Origin: Numida meleagris
Lineage: Eukaryota > Chordata > Aves > Galliformes > Numididae
Reading direction: 5' to 3'
Assembly: GCF_002078875.1 (NCBI RefSeq)
Contig: NC_034412.1
Span: forward strand, 14,246,876 to 14,310,875
Length of the DNA: 64,000 nucleotides
The notes under the pieces are model-generated. The model made no database searches. It worked only from the letters and a program-made list of their open reading frames with translations, and was not told the origin of the DNA. The number at the start of each line of letters is the position of its first letter. The stretch's first letter is position 1. A program made the position numbers and the translations under genes. Positions 39,301 through 50,585 of this stretch are shown here, in pieces.

Positions 39301-41560
39301 TGGCATTGACCTGAGGGGGGGAAAAATAAATAGCAGATTCATTGGGCGTCCTGTTTATTTTAGTGAAAATCAAATCAAACAAAAATAAAATTAAAAAGTG
39401 TCTCCGTATTTCATCTTTGCCCAACGTGCTCCCAGCCACGGCTGAGGAAGGAGCCCGATGCCCGGAGCAGCGGATCCCGACCCTCTCCCACTCCTCGGGC
39501 CGGGGTGGCTCCGAGATCAGAACGCGATGAGACCCAGTTCAGCCTCACGGGGAAAATGCGGAGGTTTTCGTAGTCTGCTGCCATCATTAGGAACACCTTT
39601 ATCTCTTGTGCTATTTTTTTTTCTGATGTGAACGAGTTATTTTTTACGGTGACTTTTGTCGTCCCCCCTCCTTCTCCTTCCCCAGAGTAATTGTGAAAAA
39701 CACTAAATCATCCACGAGAAAATGGAGTCAATGTGTCATTCAGCATTAAAAATCTGAGGGTTTTAACTAAAAGCTTTAATTGCTATTCTGGCCCTATTAT
39801 AACCATGGGAACGCCGTGCTCTGTTGGGATCTCTGCGATGTTACATATCCCTTTAGCAGGCGCTCCCTTGTTTGTTCACTCCTGCTTACTTTCATTTGTA
39901 TCCCAGGAATATCCTTGCACCAGGCGACACAGGAAAAGACAAAGGGTATAAATAAACCAACATATGGCCCAGAGGTTTTAGCGGAGCTGGAGCCGCTTAG
40001 CAGTCATGTGGGCGATGCTGGGGAGCCGGCTTCTCTCCTTCCCCCGCGTAACCTCCGCGCTCCTCTCCCGCTTTGTCGCGATAAGCCACGCGCGTGTGGC
40101 GGCCGGCCTGACTGGACCAGCTGGATTTCCCTTCGGGCTGCAAAAATCGAGACAGCGAAGGGATGGGAAGGGATGAGCGGTACACTTGTGTCTGTGCCCG
40201 TACGTGTGCGCACGGAGACAGCTGGAAAATCCCATTTGAGGCTGTGGTCCCTGGGCAGGGGCTCAGCCCCGGGTCACTGCGGGTCCGACCCCTCGGAACG
40301 GAGGGAGGAGGGCCGGGCAGAACGCTGCACATTCGGACATTGACAGCGGGCTCTTGGCAATGTAAACCGGTTCGGGGCTTCTGTCCCTAACTGCTCAGCC
40401 CCACTCAGTGTGTCTGACCGCACCTCCCGCCCCTCCACTTCTCCCGATACCGCGGCGGAAATGGGCTTTGGTTACTGATTCATATTTCTAATCTTCCTTT
40501 CCTGAACATACAATGTGCTTTTGTTAAATGAATGGTCTTTAATTAATGCGCTTGCACAATGCAGGGGCTTGCACGGGGATCGATGATAGGAAGCAACAGG
40601 GGATGGTTCCCTCCAAAATGGTTTGTCAGCATTGAGAAAGAAAAGGCAATGTCTTTAAAGGGCCACTAATAATGCCCACACGTCTCTCACCATGCTGTCT
40701 GAGGGGACATTCCTTCCCTTGTTGACAGTCAAGTGCAATAAGTACATGTCTTCGCTCAATCATTAGAGACCATAGAATTGTATTCTTTAATTAGCATGTA
40801 CTGTTAACCCTCCTTGCCTTTTTGTGCCATTTTTTTGTCTTCTACACATCAGCAAAAATGTTTTCCTTTCTTTTTCTTTCATTCCTTTCTTCCTTTAATT
40901 CTTTACCGTCTTTCATTCTCTCTCTTTCTGTAGTCAAACGCATTCTTAGTGACAATATTCGTGCCACCCAAAGCCAACTTTTTGTCATCTCTGTGTGTTA
41001 GTCAACTTCTTTCAAGTTTTCCATTAAAAAAAAAAAAAGGGAGTAAAGGCAGCGCGCATGCGCACCGCGCAGGCCGGGGTTAGGGCTGCTGTGCCCAGGG
41101 CTGCATCCACCCAAATGGCAAAGCTGGGCTCTGAGCAGCCCTGCCAAGGGGACTCTGAGCGAGTTGTGAGCTGCAAGGCGTCAAAATCAGTCCGTGCAAT
41201 AAGAAAGGCCCGGAAAGGTTATCTTCGCGCTACTTCCGCTGATGAATTGATTTCCTCTCTTAAATATATTTGTATAAATACTCATAAAATACGTGGCACT
41301 GTGTCAGGGGCTAGCTTAGGGGGGAAATTTCTTCAATGTTACCCCACGCCTCCCTGCCAAGAGAACACCCCCCATGGGACAGGAGCAGGAGCAGCGGCGC
41401 TGGGGGACTCTACACGGAGCCCCGCGCCCATCCCCGGCGATCGAGGACCTCCCGAGCGCGGAGCAGCCCGCCCGGAACCGCGGAGTGATGGCGAGACAAG
41501 AAAGGGACGGGGCTCACTGGGGGAACTCGGGGCACCAGGCTCTATTTTCGCATGCTACAC
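39301..41560. other. Mixed non-coding DNA
   Basis: AT-rich with GC-rich pieces at about 39990-40100 and 41370-41480. The stretch 40460-41030 is AT-rich with CATTAATGCG, TTAATTAGCATG and pyrimidine tracts. It contains an NRF1-type site at 41053-41064. No exon recognised. Confidence 0.45.
41053..41064. promoter_or_regulatory. NRF1-type palindromic site
   Basis: CGCGCATGCGCA fits the NRF1 consensus YGCGCAYGCGCR. NRF1 sites mark CpG-island promoters of many housekeeping and neural genes. No gene start is recognisable next to it, so its role is open. Confidence 0.45.
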
Positions 41561-43200
41561 TTTGGGCAACGTGTAAAGAAGAATTCATTGGAATTCCCTG
41601 CTCTGAACAACAAAAAAATAAAGCTATCCCCGAAATGAAGCCAAAGAGGTGGTTTGGTATGGTTTTGTTCTTTTAATGCAAATGCCAACCTAAAACGATT
41701 AACATTAGGAGCGGATAAAGAGCAACAAAAAACACACCTTATATCGTACACCACATTGACAGTACACTGCTTCGAGAAATTTTTTTCAACGGATATAAAA
41801 CCAACAGAAAGACGAATTACAGCGCTCTGGGAACGGCTCGGCATCGTCGGTACAAACACATATTTTTAAAAGTGCACATTTGTAAAAATAACCCTAGAAT
41901 TGATACGTTTATAAATATTTATTGTAAAAAAATCCAAATATTAAAAATAAATAGTGTGTTCAAGCGCACAACAGAAGGTTCCTCCGTTACCAAACACGTG
42001 ATGAAGGAAAAGACGGAATTTAAGAAGTCAGAAAGAGATACAGTATATCAACACTGCAAATGTTTTTGCGAGCTACATTTTCAGAGACGTCTTTTCTCTG
42101 TACAGTTCACGAGGGATGTGGCAGATTTCCCCATAAATACGACAAGATCCGGAATCAGTAATAACAATAATATTAATAATAGCAATACCCACTCCACCGC
42201 AGTTTGACTCGGTCTTTAGTTAGGAAAAGTCCCATTAAATTATTGGGGTTGCTTAGGACGGCGGAATTGGGCTCAGATCACTCTGTAGCAACTAAAACAG
42301 AAGTACACCGATGAGTTACAACTTCGAGGAATTCGCTTTACAAACAGAGCATTTAAGGATCTCCGATGAGAAACTCCTAAATAAATCTTGATCGGGGCAT
42401 CAGTACACACGGTGATGTTTATCAGATGAAGATACAAAAGGGATGCGGTCGGGCTATCTTTACACTTACGGACGATAAAACATGGGAGCATATGGAAGCC
42501 ATCGCTTTGAATGCGCTAACCACTTCGATACATCGCAGTATATACACGCTTAATAGGTATTCGGACTGTTCAAATGATCAAAGACTTTTACTCTGATGTC
42601 TTTGCTGTTGCTTTCATTGTAGTGAAAGAACACGTTTGTTGGTCACATACTGGTGGCAACGAGACCCAACGTTTCTGCCTTCTCGCAGGAGCTGCATTCT
42701 GTGCAGCATATGTGGAGGAATAATTTATTAGACGGAAAAGTTCAGAGGATAAAATGCCAAAATGGACATCATTTCAACTTTCGAGCGGTAGGGTCATACA
42801 GACGTCTATGGACATCTGTACGCAGACAGTTTCACACAGACACGGCCACGTAGATCCAGATGTATCTCTATACACAGGATTCGGTAGTTTGGTATTTTCC
42901 GCACCCTCTGGGCCCCCAAAGTTATCTTTAAAAGTTTGATTTTATCTCTTTAGAAACGGTTTAAAGCTAACGGGCAGGGTGAGTTTGACAGAGAGGAGAA
43001 CAAATCGCTGACAAAGAACCTTTTACGTTTCATCAGCGTTGTTAGGACGACGAGCAGGAATTTCTCAGATAATAACTCCCACTTCAAAGATTTCTCAGCT
43101 CAATAGAAATTGGACCATCCTTTTTATTCAACCACAAGGGCTGGCACTAAAGACGACTCAACTGTTTGAATTTTTTTTCACCGTGTTTATTTTTCCCCTA
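41561..43200. other. Long AT-rich block, possibly transcribed non-coding (minus strand)
   Basis: About 1.6 kb of AT-rich DNA with no coding potential. Read on the minus strand it looks like 3'UTR sequence, with T- and GT-rich stretches and an AATAAA at 41923-41918. It lies 2.7-4.4 kb past the ZIC4 stop in the direction of ZIC4 transcription. It could be a distal ZIC4 3'UTR exon, a separate lncRNA, or simply an AT-rich regulatory block. Evidence is compositional only. Confidence 0.3.
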
Positions 43201-43600
43201 TTCACCAGGGTACTTGGATAAAATAAACAACAAGACAATTACTGGAACATGGACTTCTAACTTTCCCGGGCCCATGGCCCAGCGCCCATGGCCCCGGCCG
43301 TGCGGGTGTCAAGTTCCCCGCCCCCGGGGGCTGCGGGGGGGTCCCTCGGGCCGAGTCCTGAGCGGAGCCGCGGGTCGCGGTGACATCCCCGGCGCAGCCC
43401 CTCCGTGGGCCGGTCACCAGAGGGGTTTTTCCCCGTCCTACCGAGGGGCTGGGGGACAGGAGAGCGCGGCCAGAGCCCGGAGCTTCCCCTTTTGGGGAAT
43501 AAGGGGAGCTCGGGGTGGGGGTGAAGCCCGGCAGAGCCCAGCCCCGCAGAAGGGCCTTGGGTGGAGGAAGCATGTCCGTAGCGAGGGGCAGATTGAGTGT
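43201..43600. other. CpG-rich block, no gene seen
   Basis: Dense CpG, about 350 bp, between AT-rich flanks. No recognisable exon. Confidence 0.45.
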
Positions 43601-43701
43601 ATTAAGCTAGCATGAAACCAAAGGTCAGTGCAAATGTATCTTAATAGACTGTCTCAAATGGAGTGTGCCTCCTTTGAAGGCCGCTTGCTATTGCTCTCCT
43701 C

Positions 43702-43739
43702 ATTACCATAGCGATCCTAACGTGGCATGCTGATGCACC
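43702..43739 (+). repeat. Duplicated putative regulatory element, copy A
   Basis: Begins ATTACCATAGCGATCC and ends in GATGCACC. It matches 44165-44202 at 29 of 38 positions without gaps. The shared core CCATAG..ATCCTAAC resembles half of an RFX X-box. Upstream flanks share CTTAAT and GACTG words in the same order. Confidence 0.5.
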
Positions 43740-44164
43740 ATAAAACTCACACTTTCAACCCCAAAATCAGGCCCTTTGAACAACCCGAGCTTGATTAGAC
43801 CTTTCTCCTTTTCTTTTCCCCCTTAAAAACCATTTCCTTGCCTTTAGAAACTCGCCCTCAAATCCCAAACGCATTCTCTGATCCCGGCAGAAAGCAGAAA
43901 CAAAAGTGAGCCGAGGCGGCGGTTCAGGCGGGCCTTTTCTTCCCGACATTCTTATCCATTTTTATTATGATCTGGAACAAGTGCCCTGTTCGCGTGGGTT
44001 TTGTTTACCGGAAATTAAATGAAAATGATTTAGTTCGCGTCAAACAAAAATATATACTTGTATACACAAGAAAAAGGGCCCGTTAGACGTAAATATTATG
44101 TCCTTAATGAAAAGACTGGACGGGCTCCAGACTTCGCCTTTCACTATTTAAGTATGACTTGCCT

Positions 44165-44202
44165 ATTGCCATAGAAATCCTAACTTACCATGAAGATTCA
44201 CC
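44165..44202 (+). repeat. Duplicated putative regulatory element, copy B
   Basis: Begins ATTGCCATAGAAATCC and ends in GATTCACC. It lies 463 bp from copy A in the same orientation. The preserved core in otherwise unlike flanks suggests constraint after duplication, or convergence on one motif arrangement. Confidence 0.5.
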
Positions 44203-45060
44203 GTTGTGAAGAAATACTTCTTTGTGCGAGCTTTCTTTGATGTCTAAGGCATAAGATTCAGGCTTTCAGCTGCGTCTGTCTAGATTACCTTGAGAGCAAC
44301 GGGGCAGACATCTGTAACAAGCAAATGAAAAATTAAAGGTGATTAGCCTGCACATCCAAACACTTCTGGAAATAGAGAAATAAAGAACTAAACAGAGCTG
44401 GGGACAGGATGGACACGGCCCTCTGCCCACAGCCGGCTCCGGTTCTGCCGTGTGAGTTTGGGGCTGCGTGGCAGAAAGGAGCAGTCCCCAGCGTGGGCTC
44501 CGCACCCATTTCCCCCGACCCAGAGATTCACTCATACACTCTCGCCCTGACGCACGGCGAGGAGCGAGGCACACTAACCCCAAAAGTTGTCGGGTTTGTG
44601 CGGGTGAAGCAGGGACCTGGCGCCTTGGGAACAACATTCGGCCGCGGCAGGATGGGGCTGGGTTTGCCGCTGACCGGCTGTCTGTTTTCCTGTCGCTTTT
44701 ATCTTGACATCTAAAAACACACACGTGTGTACGTGCGTGTGCGTACACCGGACACAGCCGCGGCCACCTGGGCGGAGGGGGTGTGCAGGGCACGGGGGAA
44801 GCGCTCACAGCCGCCCCTCCGCACCCAGCGAGCCGTGGGAACCCCTTCCAGCAGCCCGTGCTATTTATTTGCCTATACTATCTGCTATTCTTAAACATCA
44901 TTAAAGTAATTAAAACGGTACCATTCGGCAGTTTCAAGCTACCCCACTGGAGTCTTTTGTGTACTTGTTTTGTTTTTGTTTTCGTTTTTGTTTTTTTTTT
45001 CTCTCCTTCCTTCTTTATTTCGCCTAGAGGAGTGAGCCGTGTATGTTTGTGTAGGGTCTA

Positions 45061-45330
45061 GCTTTAAGCTCCGGGGCATGCCCCAGCCGCGCTGTGCGAG
45101 CACCGGCGCCGGGAGCGCTCCGCGGGGCACAGCCGTGCAGCAGCGGCCCCGGTCCCGCTCTGATGGGGGGCTCCGGGCCCCCACCCGCTGCGTGACGTCA
45201 TTGGCGGCTCTGCCCCCAGCTCCCCAGGCCCCCCCCAGACAGACACAGCACCTGGGGGGGCGGTTTGGGGGAGTCAGCGCCGAAGGAACGGGCAGCTCCA
45301 CACCGCCTGGGCCTCCTGTGTTAGCCACTG
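45061..45330. promoter_or_regulatory. CpG-rich block with CRE-CCAAT module
   Basis: A compact CpG-rich stretch contains TGACGTCATTGGC at 45193-45205. It joins a perfect palindromic CRE (45193-45200) to an inverted CCAAT box (ATTGG, 45200-45204). CREB/ATF and NF-Y sites in this tight arrangement are typical of active promoters. It lies about 610 bp beyond the ZIC4 stop codon, where no start of a gene is recognised. It could drive an unannotated transcript or act as an enhancer. Confidence 0.45.
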
Positions 45331-45937
45331 GGGGAAATACGTAGCTGTAGCTGGATGCATTGTTACGTGCTGCTGCAGGGAACGGTGGGAGATTCTTTAC
45401 AGAAACGTCCATCGAGAGAGTTAATTAACGAAAGAATTTAATGGATTAATTTTGTACAGTTCGGTAACAAATAATTGTTTATATTTTTTTTCTTAAAAAA
45501 AAAAAAAAGATACACTCTCACAGAAAGTAGTGGACGAACAGAACACGTCAGCACGAGAAACTGTTGACAAGAGAAAACCTGTACAGCTGCAAATTTGTGT
45601 GAAACCACGGCGGGTGGGGAGAGGGAAAGGGAGGGGCAGGAAGGGAAAAGGGATAAAGGAAAAAAGGAAGGGGAAAAGGTAAGGGAAAAGGAAAGGAAAA
45701 AGGAAAGGGAAAGGAAAAAAGAAAACAGCTGCAGCAACTCAATGCGCCTGTGGCCAGGCAGGAGCGAGGCGATCAGCGGGCGGTGTGCACGAAGGAGGGA
45801 GGCAGCCTGGCCCGGCCGAGGGGGAGCAGCGGGGTCCGGCAGCGGGGCTCTGCCTCCCCGGGGCCGAGGCCAAGGCCTGTCCCCTCCTCTCCCGCTGCCC
45901 GCCGCCGCGCTCCCGCTCCCGCCGCCCGCCGTGCTCC
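45331..45937 (-). other. ZIC4 3' flank / proximal 3'UTR
   Basis: Directly downstream of the ZIC4 stop. It contains a 115-bp purine-only-like tract on the plus strand (45611-45724), so the ZIC4 message would carry a polypyrimidine tract. An ATTAAA hexamer on the minus strand (45442-45437) could be a poly(A) signal. The true 3' end is unknown. Confidence 0.4.
45611..45724. repeat. Polypurine tract in ZIC4 3'UTR region
   Basis: On the plus strand the stretch is nearly all A and G in GGGAAAA-type units, with very few pyrimidines. Such a tract can form triplex (H-) DNA. In the minus-strand transcript it is a long CU-rich tract of the kind PTB- or PCBP-type proteins bind. Confidence 0.8.
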
Positions 45938-46344
45938 CTAGCAGCGGGGCCGGGGCTGGGCGGCGGGGCGCGGAGGCGGCGGGGCGGCGGGGGGCGCGGG
46001 GCGGCCCTGACACACGTACCATTCGCTCAGGTTGGCGGCGGGCGGCGCGGGCGCGGAGGGCTCGGCGTGGGAACACGAGGCGGGGGGCTCCCGGCCGGAG
46101 TCCGAGGAGGGGGACACCAAGGAGGGCGTGGAGGACTCGTAGCCGGAGCTGGGAGGAGGGGATTTGCAGTGCACTTTCATGTGTTTTCTCAGGGAGCTGG
46201 GGTGGGTGTAGGACTTGTCGCAGCCTCTCACTTTGCAGTTGTAGGGCTTGTCGCTGGTGTGGACGTGCGAGTGCTTCTTCCTGTCGCTGCTGTTGGCGAA
46301 GCGTCTGTCGCAGCCCTCGAATTCACATTTGAACGGCTTCTCCC
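45938..46344 (-). CDS. ZIC4: ZIC4 terminal coding exon (zinc fingers 4-5 and C-terminus)
   Basis: The exon opens after an acceptor CCACCCGCAG with GGGAGAAGCCG. This completes the split glycine codon left by the first coding exon and continues as [11 protein letters not shown]. Fingers 4 and 5 follow ([46 protein letters not shown]). The tail, [28 protein letters not shown], is diagnostic for ZIC4 rather than ZIC1-3, which read CKMCDKSYTH here. The frame then reads NLSEWYVCQ and a proline-rich end, stopping at 45938. With the upstream exon the protein is 483 residues. There is no intron at the position inside finger 5 where ZIC1-3 have one. A good donor (ATG|GTACGT, 46019) lies at the LSE-W codons, and human ZIC4 ends in LSE, so splicing there is an alternative end. 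Confidence 0.93.
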
Positions 46345-49300
46345 CTGCGGGTGGCAAAGGGAGAGCACAGCCGTTAGTACCGGGGCCGCGGGGCAGCCCC
46401 CGCACCCCGACCCAGCTTTCCCCCTCTCCGGCCCTGCACGGCTCCCCCGGGGCCGCTCCGCTCCGGCCCCGCCTGCCCCGGCCCTTCCCCGCCGCGTTCC
46501 CCTCGTGCCCACGCTGCCCCGCAGCAGGACCACTCGGTCCGGCCGGCTCGGGGCCGCTCTTCCCGCCCCTGCCCTCGGTGTCAGCGTGGGGTTTTGTGCA
46601 CAAGACAAAGCCCCCAGATAAGGAAAACTTAGAGGCCAAGTGCTCGTTCCGAGTAAACAATGCGCGTTGTCCCTGCGGACCGCAGTGTCCTGCAGAAAGG
46701 GCGGGCAGTGATTTATCCCTGGGAGCTTTTTTACGTTAAATACATTTCTCACACTCCCGGAGGTGCACGTGGAAATATTATTCATCGCCTTTCCAGATCA
46801 CATCCCACGCACTCCTTTCTCGCACTGATTACGATCCTGCGGAAGATCCGCGTCCCCCCTCCCCTCCCCGCTGCCCAGTTGCTGATATCGTATGGCAAAG
46901 CACAGAATCTTTCTAAAAGTCATCCATGGTGTGGGCGAAACGAGAGCGATTCCACAGGAGAACGAGTAGGCCGGGGCACGGCTCTGTCTGGGGTAGCGTT
47001 CTCCTTTCATTTGAACCTATTCAGTCATGGAAGGAATCGCGATCTGGATTAATTTGTCGGGTAATACGATAAGTGACGTTAAGCAGAATAGAAATATAAT
47101 TATGTTGCCAAAGTCACGAGCAAGTTGGGATGGTGTGGACCGGGCACGGTACACGATATAGAGGCAGCTTTCCAGGAAACGTGCCACGGAGAGCTTCGGG
47201 CTGAAATGACGGCTGCGTTATTGTCACTGACAATGGCACACTGCAAACCGAGCTTGGCAAGGAGCGCTCAGGTCCAGCAGCACCCGGATGCGAAAATAAC
47301 GTCACCCCCAAAAGCCAAAAAGTATCGGGGAGCGGGGGACACCACGAGATGTGCAGCCGAACCCTAATCGTCAAGTACAAACAAAGCCCTTGGGCTCCCA
47401 TCATGGCGTGTGTGGTGGAAGGGACCTGGAATATTTGTAAAAGCTCCGGGCTTTGGGTTTTTAATTTGTTGGCTGGTTTTACCCCCTCGCGGATCGTCAC
47501 GATGGAATTTCGGAGGGGCGCAGCCCACCTCGCGCTGGCTGTGAGCACGGCCACATAAAGGAAAGCATTCCAAATATTTCACATGAATGCACTTTATGCA
47601 AGGTGGGTGGGAAAAGGCTCACGGCTCCGCGCTTCGAGCGCGTCCCTTCCTCCGGAATACCCACTGACGATCTCCGCTAACATTTGCACAGAGGATTGGT
47701 AAACACCTGGCATCGGGGAGAAGGGGGAGAGGTTAAAAATAAGGTCTCGGAGAAATTGATGCGGGTCTGTAACAAAACGCTGTCGGTATACAGCGGTGCA
47801 TATGCACGCACGCATATAATCTAATTACAGCTTCACGTAAGGCAACAATTTGACCTTCAGCATCTACGTTGAGACAACAAATCAAGGATATTAGTGTAGT
47901 ACAAGCAAGCAGTAAGTTAGGAGGCCCCAGGGAAAGCCATCCTCATAAGCACTCCGGTTGTGCAACGTGAGTTACAATCAGGTAAAGGCGGCTGCGGCGC
48001 GTTCCGCTTCCTCCGGAGTTGAAAAACGTTAAACTTCGCTTAACCCCGTGAGAGAGGCGCCGAGCAACCCTCGTGCAGTCAGAGAGCAGCGGGGAGAGGG
48101 CAGCGCTTCCGCAGCTGCCCGGGCTGCATTCTCGGAACGCCTCGGTAAAGAGGAGCCAGCCGAGCAGTATTCCTTTCCCGAGAGCGGGTTTTCTTACGTG
48201 GGAACCCCACCCGCAGGGGAGAGGACGCGGTGCGGTCCTCCCAGGGCAGCCCGGGCACAGAGGTGCGGCGATGAGGACGCGCAGAATGTTCTCCGGGCGA
48301 TGGAGAAGCGCAGGACCCAACCCGCCATGTTACCCCCCCACTTGTAGCTGCGCAAAACCGTTCTCTGCTCGGAAATTGTGGCATAATCCCCCGTCTCCGG
48401 GAGTGGATTAAGGTATTTACCAACTTCTCCGGGGGGCGGGGGGCCGGAGGCGGCGGCCTCGGGCTGCGGGAGGGGAGCGGGGGCGGCGGGCAGCGCCCCA
48501 TGGCCCGCACAGGGCCCCGGGAGGCAACGCCGGGAGGCAATGCTGGGAGCCGGCCCGGCCCCCCCCCACCCTGGGAACCTCGGGCCTGGGGAGCCGAGCC
48601 CCGGCAGAGGGCCCTCCCCGGTCCCGGAGAGAGCGGCGGTCATTAATATTTGAGGAGGCAATAATTTTCCTGTTGAATCTAGAACTGTCTTCATGAATAA
48701 TTTGTAGCGAGTTCTATTAGGGTTTCAGAAACATTTCGCTTTTGACAACTTCTGGGTGTTTAATAGAAACGGTGGAACCATAAAGGCCCCGCAGGAGTTT
48801 TCACAATACAGCAATTAATCACCGGGAATGTTAAAGTGAAAAGTACAGACGCGCGGAATTATGTTTAATAAACGCACAGCTCCGGTCGCGGCTCTGCCCT
48901 GAACCTGCCTCGCCGATGTAGGTCACTTTCCCCAAGAATTTAACCATTTTCTGCTTCAGAGACTTCAAACAGTGAGGCCGTTAAAGAGCAGTAAAAGTTT
49001 GTTTACTTAAGAAAAACGCCGTCATTAGGGGATGAGCTCCGCCGGGCGAAGGCTGTACCTGTTCCGATCCGGCTGCAAGCTGCGTGACCCGGGGCCGCTC
49101 CTTTCTTCTCGCAAAGGGGCCGAGAACGAGGAGAGGAACCCAGCTCCGCTTTGCCCCCCACCNNNNNNNNNNNNNNNNNNNNNNNNNNNNNNNNNNNNNN
49201 NNNNNNNNNNNNNNNNNNNNNNNNNNNNNNNNNNNNNNNNNNCCCCGCCCAGATGAGCTACTCACAGAGCGATGGAAAAATAATTAGGTGACGAGTGATG

Positions 49301-50585
49301 CTCGCTGTAAAACCTCCGCGCTATGCTTAGGCGATACGATACGAAATTAGGATAGATGTCATGCATATTACAGCACGTCGGGTTGTATCGTAAAAACGCG
49401 GCTCCTCGAAGGTCGGGCCGCAGCGAGCGTGGGGGAAGGGGACTTTTAGGAACTGGAGGGCGAAAAAAATCGTTTGGCTGTAAGCAGATCTTACAATAGG
49501 ATTATGGAGTTTCCCTCGCAGTGCATAAGGCAGTACAGGAGGGGGTGGGGGTGGAAAACCCGACACTGGAACAGATTAAATGTTCCAAAAAGGGCTTATT
49601 TCTTATCGTCCTCAGAGGAAAAAAAAAGAAAAAAAAAAGAGGAAAAAAAAAAAAAGAAAAAAAAAACCCGCAGCGTTACAGACTACAAACACCGGCTGCT
49701 AAACTAATTAATACAACTTCACAAGCTGCTCCTGGAAGTGTGAAAACTTTCTACGTGTCATTTCATTAATTATAAATGCTTTCCTGGCCGGAAGAGTTCA
49801 AAGACAGTTTTGCGAGATCGTCCACCGAGTGACTTTATTTCTGTTAGCCAGAACCAACAGACGCTCCCGACACATGCCCCAATTTCGCTTCACAAATCTG
49901 AAAATGACATCTCAAACCGTACAGGCCGAAACAATCCCGGGGGTTCTTCTCTTTTTTCCCTCCCGAGATTCAGAACTTGCAGCTCCCCGTATCTGCGAGC
50001 GCACAGAATCCGTGGATGGCAATGCTCATTAAATATGTCAGTGTTATTCAGATCAAACATTTGAAACTCCCTCTGCCCAAAACAAAACTGTTGAACGAAA
50101 AGGTCGCAGCTGTGTTATTCTCACAACGTTAGACCAGCAGCATCTCAGCGACATCACTCAAAACTGACTAGACAAGTTGTAAGTCCTATTGTTCACTTTT
50201 AATTTGGGAGCTTGCACAATGATTTCATTTTTTCCCAACTACTTTAAACTGCCAACAGGAAAAAAAAAATCCACACCCGTGTGAAGCAGCAGCAATAGCT
50301 CTACCACTCGGTATGGTCACAGCTCTCCCCGCACAAACCTCACAGCCGCACAACCAGAAAAAAACATGGACGAGAATTCTGAGATTAGTTCTCGCTCACC
50401 TTTTTTCCCCCCCATTTTCTCTCCCTCCTTCCAAGCGGTACAGAAGCAAACAAATTTGAGGATTTATTTTCCAGAAGGACTTGGCGTGCATTCAACAACA
50501 ACGCAAAGGACACATTCAAAACAAAATAAAGCAAAACAGTATGCTGAATAATACAGAGAGAGTAAAGAGAGCTTTCCATACTGAC
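46345..50585 (-). other. ZIC4 intron between zinc fingers 3 and 4
   Basis: Phase-1 intron with donor CACACAG|GTCAGT (50586/50585) and acceptor CACCCGCAG| (46345/46344). The position at the THTG-EKPF linker is the conserved first ZIC intron. It holds CpG-rich DNA near the 3' end (46345-46580) and at 48040-48620, an 80-N gap (49163-49242), and an A-rich tract at 49618-49667. No further exon was seen inside it. Confidence 0.85.
49163..49242. other. Assembly gap (80 N)
   Basis: Unresolved bases between C-rich ends (CCCCCCACC and CCCCGCCC), so probably a GC-rich or poly-C sequence failure. It lies within the ZIC4 intron. Confidence 0.99.

Larger units (their letters stand above)
43601..45060. other. 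Non-coding DNA with a duplicated element
   Basis: Holds two similar 38-bp elements (43702-43739 and 44165-44202, listed separately). Otherwise AT-rich with a moderately GC-rich part at 44400-44860 and a T-rich tract at 44965-45030. No exon. Confidence 0.45.
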
